The position numbers and the translations under genes are program-made. Positions 54,440 through 63,999 of a DNA stretch of 64,000 bases are shown in pieces. The DNA is taken from the NCBI RefSeq assembly GCF_013184525.1, contig NZ_JAAOIZ010000004.1:558001-622000 (forward strand). The letters run 5' to 3'. Numbering within the stretch: position 1 is the first letter of the stretch; each line of letters opens with the position of its first letter. The notes beneath the pieces were generated by a model. That model was given only the letters and a program-made list of their open reading frames with translations. It made no database searches and had not been told where the DNA came from. Source of the DNA: Chryseobacterium sp. LAM-KRS1. Its GTDB lineage: Bacteria; Bacteroidota; Bacteroidia; Flavobacteriales; Weeksellaceae.

Positions 54440-56671
54440 ATGAAAAAGGAACTGTTTATTTATTTTTTTGTTGTCCTGTTTGTTCAATCTGTTAACGCCC
54501 AACGTAGAGACGATGTGCTTTCATGGGTAGATCCGTTTATCGGAACCGGAGGGCACGGGCATACGTTTCCGGGAGCTACAACACCTTTCGGGATGATACA
54601 GCTGAGTCCGGATCAGAATACCAAAAGTGGTGACTGGGACTGGTGTTCAGGGTATCATTACAGCAGTAAAACGATTATGGGGTTCAGCCATAATCACCTT
54701 AGTGGAACAGGCTGGGCCGATCTCGGAGATATCTTAGTGATGCCAACAACGGGAAAAATAAAGATGCTGCCAGGTTCAGAAGAAAATCCTGATAGCGGTT
54801 ACCGTTCCAAATTCAGTCATGAAAGAGAAACTGCTGCTCCGGGGTATTATTCTGTAATGCTTGACAGCTATGGAATAAAAGCTGAACTGACGGCTTCTCC
54901 ACGGGTAGGGTTTCATAAATATACATTTCCAAAAAGCGAAGAGGCTAATGTAATCATAGATCCTACCAACAAAATCTTCGGAAATATTTATCATACACTG
55001 GTAAGAATCCAGGGAAACAATAAGATTTCCGGTTATTGCTATAGTAATGGCTGGGGTGGTAAAAGATTTGCTTATTTTGTAATGGAGTTTTCAAAACCGT
55101 TTAAATCATACGGAACCTATTCTGAAGGTAAAATAATAGAAAATGAAAGGTTTGCGCTGGCTAAAGATGCAAAGGCTTTTGTAAGATTTTCTACACAGGA
55201 AAATGAAAGCATTGAAGTAAAAGTCTCTTTATCCCCGGTAAGTACAGAAGGAGCACAGGAGAATTTTGATGCAGAAGCAAAGAATGTTGATTTTGCTCAA
55301 GCTAAAGAAACTGCCCAAAAAACATGGAGAGACCTGATCAACAGATTCCAGATTACAGGAGGAACCGATGACCAGAGAAAAATATTTTATACTGGTGTTT
55401 ACCATACTTTTATTGCTCCGAATCTTTATATGGATACCAATGGAGATTATGTGGCTGCCCAGGAAAATATGAATACCAAATGGTTCACCAATTATAGCAC
55501 ATATTCTTATTGGGATGGCTTCAGAGCAACACATCCGCTGCTTACCATTATGGATCAGAAACACACCAAAGAATTTGCAAACTCATTGATCAGCAGGTAT
55601 ACAGATCGCAAGGATCACATGCCAATCTGGGAACTTTGTGGATATGACAATTTCTGTATGTTGGGCTACCATAGTGTTTCGGTTATTTGGGATGCTATTT
55701 CTAAAGGTGTACCGGGAATTGATTATGAGAAGGCGTTCGCTGCGATGAAAGATGCTTCCTTAACGGATAAAATGAGCAGCAGCGACGGCGGTGGAGGTCT
55801 TAACGATTACATTAAATTAGGTTATACTCCTTCAGAAAACGGAGCTTCTGTATCCGCCACCCTGGAATATGCCTATGATGATTGGTGCATCCAGCAATTG
55901 GCTGAAAAATTAGGCAAAAAAGAAGATGCAGAAGTTTATAAAAAACGCTCAATGAATTTTCTTAATACTTTCAATAAAGAAAATAATCACTTCTGGCCTA
56001 AGCAAAAAAATGGACAATTTCTGGCTGACTTCCCTTTAAACGACTGGAAAAAGCTTCAGCCGCACTGGGTATCAGGAAACATCTGGGCATATGATTTCTT
56101 TGCTCCTCACCAGATCGATGAAATGATGAATCTGTATGGTGGAAAAAAAGGATTTGAAGAAAAATTAGATAGAACATTTACAGAAACCCTTAAAATGGAA
56201 GGGGAACAACATGTTGATATTTCAGGATTTATCGGATCTCTTGGATTTGGAGATGAACCGGGACACCATGTTCCTTATCTTTACAATTATGCAGGAGCTC
56301 CCTACAAAACCCAGAAAATGATCAAATTTATCCGTGACAATATGTACGCAGCAAAGCCGGACGGGATTGTAAATAATGAAGATTGCGGACAGATGTCTGC
56401 ATGGTATATTTTCTCTTCTTTAGGTTTTTATCCCGTTACTCCGGGAAAACCTGTGTATGCGATCGGAGCACCACAATTCCCAAAAGCTTCATTAAAGCTG
56501 GAGAACGGAAAAACATTTACTGTGATTGCAGAGAAAATATCGGATAAAAATATTTACGTTCAGAAAATGTTTTTGAATGGTAAAGAATTTAAAAGCTGGG
56601 AATTGAATCACAGTGATATTATGAATGGGGGCGAACTGAAATTTGTGATGGGAAGTAAGCCCGTAAAATAG
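54440..56671 (+). CDS. GH92 alpha-mannosidase, exported
   Basis: A 743-residue calcium-dependent exo-alpha-mannosidase. Signal peptide (..VQSVNAQ), N-terminal domain starting WVDPFIGTGGHGHTFPGATTPFG, catalytic domain with YWDGFRATHPLL and GDEPGHHVPYLYNYAG. It removes alpha-1,2 (or 1,3) mannose from high-mannose glycans in the periplasm. Start at 54440 is preferred over an in-frame GTG at 54404, because the signal peptide begins there. Confidence 0.92.
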   Translation: MKKELFIYFFVVLFVQSVNAQRRDDVLSWVDPFIGTGGHGHTFPGATTPFGMIQLSPDQNTKSGDWDWCSGYHYSSKTIMGFSHNHLSGTGWADLGDILVMPTTGKIKMLPGSEENPDSGYRSKFSHERETAAPGYYSVMLDSYGIKAELTASPRVGFHKYTFPKSEEANVIIDPTNKIFGNIYHTLVRIQGNNKISGYCYSNGWGGKRFAYFVMEFSKPFKSYGTYSEGKIIENERFALAKDAKAFVRFSTQENESIEVKVSLSPVSTEGAQENFDAEAKNVDFAQAKETAQKTWRDLINRFQITGGTDDQRKIFYTGVYHTFIAPNLYMDTNGDYVAAQENMNTKWFTNYSTYSYWDGFRATHPLLTIMDQKHTKEFANSLISRYTDRKDHMPIWELCGYDNFCMLGYHSVSVIWDAISKGVPGIDYEKAFAAMKDASLTDKMSSSDGGGGLNDYIKLGYTPSENGASVSATLEYAYDDWCIQQLAEKLGKKEDAEVYKKRSMNFLNTFNKENNHFWPKQKNGQFLADFPLNDWKKLQPHWVSGNIWAYDFFAPHQIDEMMNLYGGKKGFEEKLDRTFTETLKMEGEQHVDISGFIGSLGFGDEPGHHVPYLYNYAGAPYKTQKMIKFIRDNMYAAKPDGIVNNEDCGQMSAWYIFSSLGFYPVTPGKPVYAIGAPQFPKASLKLENGKTFTVIAEKISDKNIYVQKMFLNGKEFKSWELNHSDIMNGGELKFVMGSKPVK

Positions 56672-56703
56672 AATTAATAAACAATAACGAAATATAAGTA
56701 TCA

Positions 56704-58131
56704 ATGGAAAGGAGAAAATTTATTAAAACAAGTGCACTGGCAGGAGCCGGATTATTATTTGCGCAGAATGCTTTTGCAAAAGGGCTAGGCGTAGAAGAAT
56801 TCCCTGTTGTCCGTGTTCCTAAAGATAAAAGGCATTTTACCAGTGAAGCGGTAGAAAATGCTATCTCAGCCTTTAAAAAGAAAGTGAAAAATAAAGAATT
56901 GACCTGGCTTTTTGAAAACTGCTTTCCCAATACATTAGATACAACGGTTTTCTATACAGAAAACAACGGAACACCGGATACTTATGTTATCACTGGAGAT
57001 ATAGATGCCATGTGGCTTCGTGACAGTTCTGCACAGGTTTTTCCTTACTTGCAGTTTTCAAAAAAAGATGAAAAGCTGCACAAATTGATATCAGGAGTAA
57101 TCCATAAACAGACCCAGTTTATTCTGAAGGATCCTTATGCGAATGCATTTTATAATGATGATCAAAAGATAAGTAAATGGAAAGAGTACGATCATACGGA
57201 TATGAAACCAGGTATCCACGAAAGAAAATGGGAAATAGATTCACTCTGCTATCCAATCCGCCTTGCGTATCATTTCTGGAAAACGACCGGAGATACAAAA
57301 CCTTTTGATAATAACTGGCTGCAAGGAATTAAGCTGACTCTGAAAACTTTTATTGAACAGCAGAGAAAAACAGGTTTAGGACCTTATCAGTTTGAAAGGA
57401 CAACAGCCTGGGCTACCGATGGAATCCCAATGGGAGGATATGGATATCCTACAAAACCTGTTGGTCTTATCAGCTCCATGTTCCGACCAAGTGATGATGC
57501 TACCATTTATGCATTCCTTATACCTTCTAATTTATTTGCTGTGGTAAGTTTACGTCAGGCAGCAGAAATGGTTTCCCAGATCAAAAATGAAAAGGAACTG
57601 GCTAAACAATTAACGAGTCTTGCTGATGAGGTAGATGCTGCCATAAAGAAATATGGAATCTATGACCATCCGCAGTATGGAAAAATATATGCTTTTGAAA
57701 CGAATGGTTTTGGTAGCTATAACCTAATGGATGATGCCAATTGTCCAAGCTTGTTGGGATTGCCTTATCTGGATGCTGTAAAAGCTGATGATCCTGTTTA
57801 TCTTAATACCCGGAAATATGTATGGTCACAAGATAATCCTTTCTTTTTCAAGGGTAAGCTGGCAGAAGGAATCGGGGGTCCTCATATTGGTTTGGATATG
57901 ATCTGGCCGATGAGTATCATTATGAAAGCACTAACAACCAAAGATAAAAGCGAGATCCGCTGGTGCATAGACACTTTACAAAAAACGCATGGAGGAACAG
58001 GTTTTATGCATGAGTCCTTCCATAAAGATAATGATAAGAAATTTACCAGAGAATGGTTTGCCTGGTCCAATACATTATTCGGAGAATTGTTATGGAAAAC
58101 CTATAATGAAAATCCGGAACTGCTGGGATAA
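56704..58131 (+). CDS. GH125 exo-alpha-1,6-mannosidase with Tat-like signal
   Basis: A 475-residue metal-independent alpha-mannosidase. Family signatures: DIDAMWLRDSSAQVFPYL, TDGIPMGGYGYPTKPVGLISSMFRPSDDA split across 240-275, FGSYNLMDDANCPSLLGLPY, GGTGFMHESFH. The N-terminus MERRKFIKTSALAGAG carries twin arginines and a short hydrophobic stretch ending ..FAQNAFA, suggesting Tat export. It trims the alpha-1,6 branch mannose. It lies 32 bp after the GH92 gene. Confidence 0.92.
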   Translation: MERRKFIKTSALAGAGLLFAQNAFAKGLGVEEFPVVRVPKDKRHFTSEAVENAISAFKKKVKNKELTWLFENCFPNTLDTTVFYTENNGTPDTYVITGDIDAMWLRDSSAQVFPYLQFSKKDEKLHKLISGVIHKQTQFILKDPYANAFYNDDQKISKWKEYDHTDMKPGIHERKWEIDSLCYPIRLAYHFWKTTGDTKPFDNNWLQGIKLTLKTFIEQQRKTGLGPYQFERTTAWATDGIPMGGYGYPTKPVGLISSMFRPSDDATIYAFLIPSNLFAVVSLRQAAEMVSQIKNEKELAKQLTSLADEVDAAIKKYGIYDHPQYGKIYAFETNGFGSYNLMDDANCPSLLGLPYLDAVKADDPVYLNTRKYVWSQDNPFFFKGKLAEGIGGPHIGLDMIWPMSIIMKALTTKDKSEIRWCIDTLQKTHGGTGFMHESFHKDNDKKFTREWFAWSNTLFGELLWKTYNENPELLG

Positions 58132-58179
58132 ATTCAAAATTTAATAATCAAATTCAACACAAATAAAAAAAATTAAAAG

Positions 58180-60504
58180 ATGGAAAATACTAAAATTTTT
58201 ACCCCCGTAGAGCTTACCTTTTTGAATGATGTTCCAAGAAGCAATAAGGTAAACGTTCCCTACATCGTCGTAGATAACTTTCCGAAGCTTGGGATGCTTT
58301 CGGCATTCCGGTTTCTGGAGTGGGTTCACAAGAATCCAAAAGGAGTTATCAGTCTGCCAACAGGAAAGACTCCGGAATATTTTATTTACTGGACAAAGTA
58401 TATTCTCGATCATTGGGAGGAAGAAAATGTAGTAAGGCTAAGGGAAAAGCATCAGTTGTTATTTGCTGATAAACCATCGCTGGCTGATCTTCATTTTGTC
58501 CAAATTGATGAGTTTTATCCCATAAAATCTTCACAAGCTAATAGTTTTTATCATTATGTAAACAAATATTACATTGAAGGGTTTGGGCTTAAAAAAGAAA
58601 ATGCTTTACTTATTAATTGTGATGAAATCCCTTTGGCGGAAGGTAAAAGTTTTGAAGAAGTTTTCCCGGACAGCAAAGTAAATCTTGAACTAAGATATCG
58701 TGAAGCCCTGAACCCTCTTGAAAAATTACAAAAAGAATCTATTTTCCTCATTGATAACTGGTGTTCAGGATATGAACAAAAAATCCGTCAATTGGGAGGA
58801 ATTGGCTTTTTCCTAGGGGGTATTGGTCCAGACGGACACATTGCTTTTAATATCAAAGGTTCGGATCCTTATTCTACGACAAGGCTGACTTCGACTAATT
58901 TTGAGACGCAGGCAGTTGCTGCGGGAGATCTGGGAGGAATTGAAATTTCAAAAGAGCGTCTTGTGATCACCATAGGTCTTGAAACCATTATTTATAACAA
59001 AGATGCTGTTGCTATTATTTTTGCAGCAGGTGAAGCGAAGGCTCCTATGATCAAAGATGCAATGGAACTTCCTCCTTCCAATTTATATCCGGCTTCTGTC
59101 CTTTCCCAACTTTCTAACGGACGGTTTTATCTTACACAAGGTGCGGCAAGTATGCTGAAAGACTATATTGATAACTATTATCATTCTGGAAGCTGGTCCC
59201 AGGAAAAGACCGATAGAGCTGTAATGTCTCTGACCCAAAAGCTAAACAAATATGCAGAACATCTTTCGTTGGATGATCTGAAAGGGGATGATTATACAAA
59301 ACTAATTCCGGATGTAAGCAATACTACGGTACAGCAAGTTATTGCGTCCATTGAAAATAAAATAAAAACAGGAACAAAACCGCTCAGCAATGAAGTCTTT
59401 TATCATACCGGACCCCATCATGATGATATTTCTTTAGGATTATTACCATATATTCATTATCAGTCCCGTAATGAGACCAATTCTTCTCACTATTCAGTTC
59501 TTACCTCCGGATTTACTGCTGTTACCAATAAGTTTTTAATAAAAATCCTTCGCGATACGCTTTCTTTTATCGGAAGAGAAGAAGTTGAAATGCTCAATTA
59601 TCCCGATTTTTTTGAAAACGGATATAAAAATAAAAAAGATAAAGATGTATATCATTATCTGATCAATATTGCCTCCGGAAATGAAGAAGAGCGGGCGAGA
59701 GCTGTTTCTCATAGAATGGTAAGGAATATTGTCGAGCTCTGGAATCTGAAAAGCAAGTCTGGATTACGCGAAAAGATCAGGGAGATCATAGACACGGTTA
59801 ACTCCAGCTATGACGGACAAAACCCTGAACCGAAAATTCAGATTTTAAAAGGGATGATCCGTGAATATGAGGAAGAGCTTGTATGGGCACATTTTGGGGT
59901 GAGAACAAAAAACGTAAGCCATCTGAGGCTCGGCTTTTATACGGGAGCCATTTTTACGGAAAAACCAAAAAGAGAACGGGATGTTCTTCCTATTTTACAA
60001 CAGTTAAAGGAAATTAACCCTACAGTTATAAGTTTAGCTTTTGACCCTGAAGGAAGCGGCCCTGATACTCATTACAAAGTTTTGCAGGCTATCGCTGAAG
60101 CGGTAAGAGAATGGGGCAAAGAAAAAGATCTTTCCGGTCTTAAAATCTGGGGTTACAGAAATGTATGGTATCAGTTTAATGCTGCAGACGTCAGCCATAT
60201 ATTCCCCGTATCACTTAATGCCATGAGCACAATGGATGAGAGCTTTACCAACAGCTATCTGAGCCAGGTAGATGCATCCTTTCCAAGTTACCGTTACAAT
60301 GGGAAGTTCAGCCATCTGTCAATACAAACCTGGGTAGAACAGCTCAAAGCGGTTCAGCTGGTATTAGGGAAACCATATTTTTATGATAACGAGAGTCCGA
60401 GGCTGAGGGCAACCCACGGATTATTATTCTTTAAAGAAATGAATGTAGAAGAATTCCTTCAATCTGCGAGGGAGCTGGAGAAGTCAACGGAAGGAGCCTT
60501 CTGA
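58180..60504 (+). CDS. nagB: NagB glucosamine-6-phosphate deaminase fused to PIG-L/LmbE deacetylase
   Basis: A 774-residue cytoplasmic fusion. N-terminal NagB domain (~1-345): ISLPTGKTP (phosphate binding), QIDEFYP with Asp110, and IGPDGHIAFN with His220. C-terminal PIG-L/LmbE domain (~400-770) begins HTGPHHDDISLG with the zinc site His413/His414/Asp415/Asp416. NagB turns glucosamine-6-phosphate into fructose-6-phosphate and ammonia; the PIG-L part could deacetylate GlcNAc-6-phosphate, since no NagA gene is nearby. This fusion is known in Bacteroidota. Confidence 0.88.
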   Translation: MENTKIFTPVELTFLNDVPRSNKVNVPYIVVDNFPKLGMLSAFRFLEWVHKNPKGVISLPTGKTPEYFIYWTKYILDHWEEENVVRLREKHQLLFADKPSLADLHFVQIDEFYPIKSSQANSFYHYVNKYYIEGFGLKKENALLINCDEIPLAEGKSFEEVFPDSKVNLELRYREALNPLEKLQKESIFLIDNWCSGYEQKIRQLGGIGFFLGGIGPDGHIAFNIKGSDPYSTTRLTSTNFETQAVAAGDLGGIEISKERLVITIGLETIIYNKDAVAIIFAAGEAKAPMIKDAMELPPSNLYPASVLSQLSNGRFYLTQGAASMLKDYIDNYYHSGSWSQEKTDRAVMSLTQKLNKYAEHLSLDDLKGDDYTKLIPDVSNTTVQQVIASIENKIKTGTKPLSNEVFYHTGPHHDDISLGLLPYIHYQSRNETNSSHYSVLTSGFTAVTNKFLIKILRDTLSFIGREEVEMLNYPDFFENGYKNKKDKDVYHYLINIASGNEEERARAVSHRMVRNIVELWNLKSKSGLREKIREIIDTVNSSYDGQNPEPKIQILKGMIREYEEELVWAHFGVRTKNVSHLRLGFYTGAIFTEKPKRERDVLPILQQLKEINPTVISLAFDPEGSGPDTHYKVLQAIAEAVREWGKEKDLSGLKIWGYRNVWYQFNAADVSHIFPVSLNAMSTMDESFTNSYLSQVDASFPSYRYNGKFSHLSIQTWVEQLKAVQLVLGKPYFYDNESPRLRATHGLLFFKEMNVEEFLQSARELEKSTEGAF

Positions 60505-60559
60505 CCCATTGTTATACCTCCGGATTTATAAACCAGGTCAAAAACGAAATAATTATACT

Positions 60560-62947
60560 ATGAAAGGAAAATCTATTCTTATTGCATTGGTCTTATTAAT
60601 AGGGCAGGCAACATCTTTATTACGGGCACAGCTTAATCCTTTGGGGATATGCTATGTGGAGGTTAATAACAGCAATATTCTGAACGCAGGGTCATATACT
60701 TTGCAAAACAGTAACAAACAACTTTTTGACGTTGCTATTATCTTCGCGGCCAACATCAATTATGATGTTTCCAAAAGCCGGGCTTATATTTCCAACAATA
60801 ATAATGTGACAAAAGTATTAAACGATGTCGACACTTATGTAAGGCCTCTACAGCAAAAAGGAATCAAAGTATTATTAGATATCCTGGGGAATCATCAGGG
60901 GGCGGGTATCTGTAACTTTCCGACCCGGGAAGCGGCACGTGATTTTGCTTTGCAGATAGCCCACACCGTATATACCTATGGCCTGGATGGAGTTGATCTT
61001 GACGACGAATATGCAGATTATGGAAATAACGCTACCGGACAGCCGAATAACAGTTCTTTTGTTATGTTATTACAGGAGTTGAAAGCTGCCATGCCGGATA
61101 AATTAATTACATGGTATTACATTGGCCCGGCAACAACAAGGCAAGCTTATAATGGAGATAATGCCGGAAACTATATCAATTACGGATGGAACGCTTATTA
61201 TGGCACTTATAATGCTCCTTCAATACCTCCTCTTGCCAATTCTAAAATTTCTGCGGCAGCAACCTGGATCCAGAATACTTCTGCTTCTACACTTTCTACT
61301 TTAGCAACGAGCACAAAGAATGACGACTATGGAGTTTTTATGTGGTATGATCTTAAAGGAACCAATGCTGCCAGCTATCTGAGTACGGGATCTAACATTC
61401 TCTATAACGAGAACACACAACTTAGTGGCCAGCTGTATACCTGGACACAGGGAGCATCATGTGATCCACCATTAGGACTTGAGGTGACCAATGTTGCAGG
61501 AACTTCAGCTAAATTAAACTGGACTTCAAACGGTTCTCAAACCTACAATATAGATTATAAGGCAGCCAATTCAACAACGTGGATTAATTTGGCAACCAAT
61601 TACTCCGGAAATAATATCAATGTAAACAACCTGGCTTTAAGTACAGATTACGATTGGAGAATTCAGTCCAATTGTTCTTCTACGCTGAAGAGTACATATC
61701 TTTTTGCTCCGAGATTTAATTCCGGAAGCGGATGTGAAATTCCGGCAGGCCTTAAGTCGGAAAACTTCCTGGGAACGACAACAAAGCTGTCATGGAATGC
61801 CGGAAGTGCAACTTCTTATACCTTACAGTATAAAACAGCTGCCGCTACAACATGGACAACGATTCAGAATATTACAACCAATACATATAATCTGCAAAAT
61901 TTAACTGAAAATACAAATTACGTTTGGAAAGTACAGGGAGTATGCAGTGCATCTACTGTAAGTGCATATTCTGCAGAGGCTTCATTTAACAGTGGTTTTG
62001 CGCCGGTTCAAAGTCCTGGACCAAGATCTCTTTCTTTTAACGGCAGTAGTCATTATCTCAATGCCGGCCAGTTTAATCTAAGTGGGAATGCACTCACTTT
62101 TGAAGGATGGGTGAAAGTAAATGCGTTTAAAACTGCTTTCCCTAATATTTCTTCAGTAATTGGGATTGAAGTAGGAGATAATAATTCTGCCATTCTGAGA
62201 TTTGGGGATGCCGGTCTTACAAACAATAAATTACAATTTATATTAAGTTTCGGCTCATCTCAGATTAAGCTGAACAGCAATACTGGATTGAATACCAACA
62301 CGTGGTATCATATCGCTGCCACTTATGACGGAACGGCGATGAAAATTTATATTAACGGAACTCTTGATGCAAGTGCTGCAGCCAGCGGAAACTTTACAGC
62401 CAATGGAATTCTTTATCTGGCAAGAAATTATGATAATTCAAGAACATTGAACGGTTTCCTTGATGAATTCCGGGTGTGGAAAAAAGCATTGACGGCTCAG
62501 GAAATTATGAATGACAAATGTAATATAGCTTCTAATAGTGCAGGGCTTGAGGCTAATTGGAAAATGGATGAGGGAAGTGGTAACGGAGCTTTAGACGCGA
62601 CTTCGAATACACATTTTGCGACTCTTATTAATATGTCAAATGCCAACTGGACAACAGATGTACCTTGCAATATTTCATTATCAACAAAAGACAATGTTCT
62701 TGAAAAAGGAAATAATGTCTATCCAAACCCTGTTAAAAAGGGAAATGATATTCATTTTGTAATTAATGATCGTTCTGCTAGTGAAGTATCCCTATATGAT
62801 CTTTCAGGGAAGTTGATCAAAAAACAGAGTGTAGATAAAGATAAAATAACGATCAATACTCAAGCTTTATCGTCCGGAACATATATTTATAAAGTGGAAT
62901 CAAAAAATGACCGCATTATATTTTCAGGAAAAATAATAGTGGAGTAA
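60560..62947 (+). CDS. T9SS-secreted Endo H/F1-type endo-beta-N-acetylglucosaminidase with FN3 and LamG modules
   Basis: A 795-residue multi-domain protein. Signal peptide (1-~24, ending LLRAQ); GH18 domain (~25-295) with GLDGVDLDDEYADYG (Asp143, Asp146, Asp148, catalytic Glu150), matching Endo H/F1; two fibronectin-III-like modules (~302-385 and ~392-478); LamG/concanavalin-like module (~488-660); C-terminal type IX secretion tail (~722-795; VYPNPVKKG, VSLYDLSGKLI, GTYIYKV). It cuts the chitobiose core of high-mannose N-glycans outside the cell. An in-frame start at 60509 is unlikely because the signal peptide begins at 60560. Confidence 0.92.
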   Translation: MKGKSILIALVLLIGQATSLLRAQLNPLGICYVEVNNSNILNAGSYTLQNSNKQLFDVAIIFAANINYDVSKSRAYISNNNNVTKVLNDVDTYVRPLQQKGIKVLLDILGNHQGAGICNFPTREAARDFALQIAHTVYTYGLDGVDLDDEYADYGNNATGQPNNSSFVMLLQELKAAMPDKLITWYYIGPATTRQAYNGDNAGNYINYGWNAYYGTYNAPSIPPLANSKISAAATWIQNTSASTLSTLATSTKNDDYGVFMWYDLKGTNAASYLSTGSNILYNENTQLSGQLYTWTQGASCDPPLGLEVTNVAGTSAKLNWTSNGSQTYNIDYKAANSTTWINLATNYSGNNINVNNLALSTDYDWRIQSNCSSTLKSTYLFAPRFNSGSGCEIPAGLKSENFLGTTTKLSWNAGSATSYTLQYKTAAATTWTTIQNITTNTYNLQNLTENTNYVWKVQGVCSASTVSAYSAEASFNSGFAPVQSPGPRSLSFNGSSHYLNAGQFNLSGNALTFEGWVKVNAFKTAFPNISSVIGIEVGDNNSAILRFGDAGLTNNKLQFILSFGSSQIKLNSNTGLNTNTWYHIAATYDGTAMKIYINGTLDASAAASGNFTANGILYLARNYDNSRTLNGFLDEFRVWKKALTAQEIMNDKCNIASNSAGLEANWKMDEGSGNGALDATSNTHFATLINMSNANWTTDVPCNISLSTKDNVLEKGNNVYPNPVKKGNDIHFVINDRSASEVSLYDLSGKLIKKQSVDKDKITINTQALSSGTYIYKVESKNDRIIFSGKIIVE

Positions 62948-63132
62948 GTCTTTAAAAAATTAATAAAATTATACAGTTAGAATTTAAATTTGGAATCTAA
63001 GATAGGCAGACAAGTGGCAGGAACATTTAAAAAATGAATTTAGGAATTATTGAATAATAATGATTTTGCTTTCTTGTTTGTCTGTTTTTAGATGATCAGA
63101 TATATCTACTGGAATTAAAAAATAAGAGAATT

Positions 63133-63999
63133 ATGCAAAATGCATTAGGTATAGACATTGGCGGATCGCATATTACAATGGCTCAGGTAGATCCTGAAAA
63201 GCATGAAATTATAGGTTCCACTTATATCAGGGAGCATGTTGACTCATTTGGCGGACGGGAAGATATTTTTTCCGCCTGGGTTTCTGCAATCGGGAAAGCT
63301 GTAGTAAATCTGAACAGGGAAGAACTCCTTATAGGCATTGCAATGCCGGGACCTTTTGATTATAAAAACGGAATTTCTCTGATGCAACAGGGAAAATTTA
63401 TCGATATCTACCAAATAAATATCAAAGAAGAACTGGCCAGCAGGCTTTCTATATTAAATGAACAGATCCACTTTGTAAATGACGCTGCCGCATTTCTGGA
63501 AGGCGAAGTTTTCGGAGGTTGCGTTACTGAATATAACCGTGTATTTGGGATAACGCTGGGAACAGGATTAGGAACAACATTCTACAATGGTGAGACTTCA
63601 ACAGATGAGGATTTGTGGAATTCTCCTTTTAAAGATTCCTTAGCTGAAGATTATCTTGCCACTCGATGGTTTGTTAAACGATATGCGGAATTAACAGGAA
63701 GCGAAATCTCAGGAACCAAAGAATTACTTGATAAGCCTAAAGACATCCAATCCAGGATATTTCAGGAGTATGCAGATTCTTTCTCGGAATTTATTGTCAA
63801 ATATGTATGGGATTACAGGCCGGAGGTCCTTGTAATAGGAGGAAACATTGCGAAAGCATATCCTTATTTTGAAGAAAGATTTAGTGAGAATTTAGTAAAA
63901 AATAATATTAACTTGCCTGTTAAAATTTCGGCTATTTTTGAAGACGCTGCCATCTTAGGTGCTGCAAGCTATGCTTTGAAGAAGACCTTAATCAACTAA
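63133..63999 (+). CDS. ROK-family sugar kinase
   Basis: A 288-residue kinase of the ROK family, complete within the window. It has an ATP/phosphate motif LGIDIGGSHITM, catalytic FVNDAAAFLEGEVFGG, and GTGLGTTFYNG. The CxCGxxGC zinc motif of typical ROK kinases is missing, so its substrate is uncertain; mannose or GlcNAc fits the glycan locus, supplying the NagB fusion or fructose-6-phosphate pathway. It is 185 bp after the endoglycosidase gene, with AT-rich sequence and probably its own promoter between. Confidence 0.85.
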   Translation: MQNALGIDIGGSHITMAQVDPEKHEIIGSTYIREHVDSFGGREDIFSAWVSAIGKAVVNLNREELLIGIAMPGPFDYKNGISLMQQGKFIDIYQINIKEELASRLSILNEQIHFVNDAAAFLEGEVFGGCVTEYNRVFGITLGTGLGTTFYNGETSTDEDLWNSPFKDSLAEDYLATRWFVKRYAELTGSEISGTKELLDKPKDIQSRIFQEYADSFSEFIVKYVWDYRPEVLVIGGNIAKAYPYFEERFSENLVKNNINLPVKISAIFEDAAILGAASYALKKTLIN

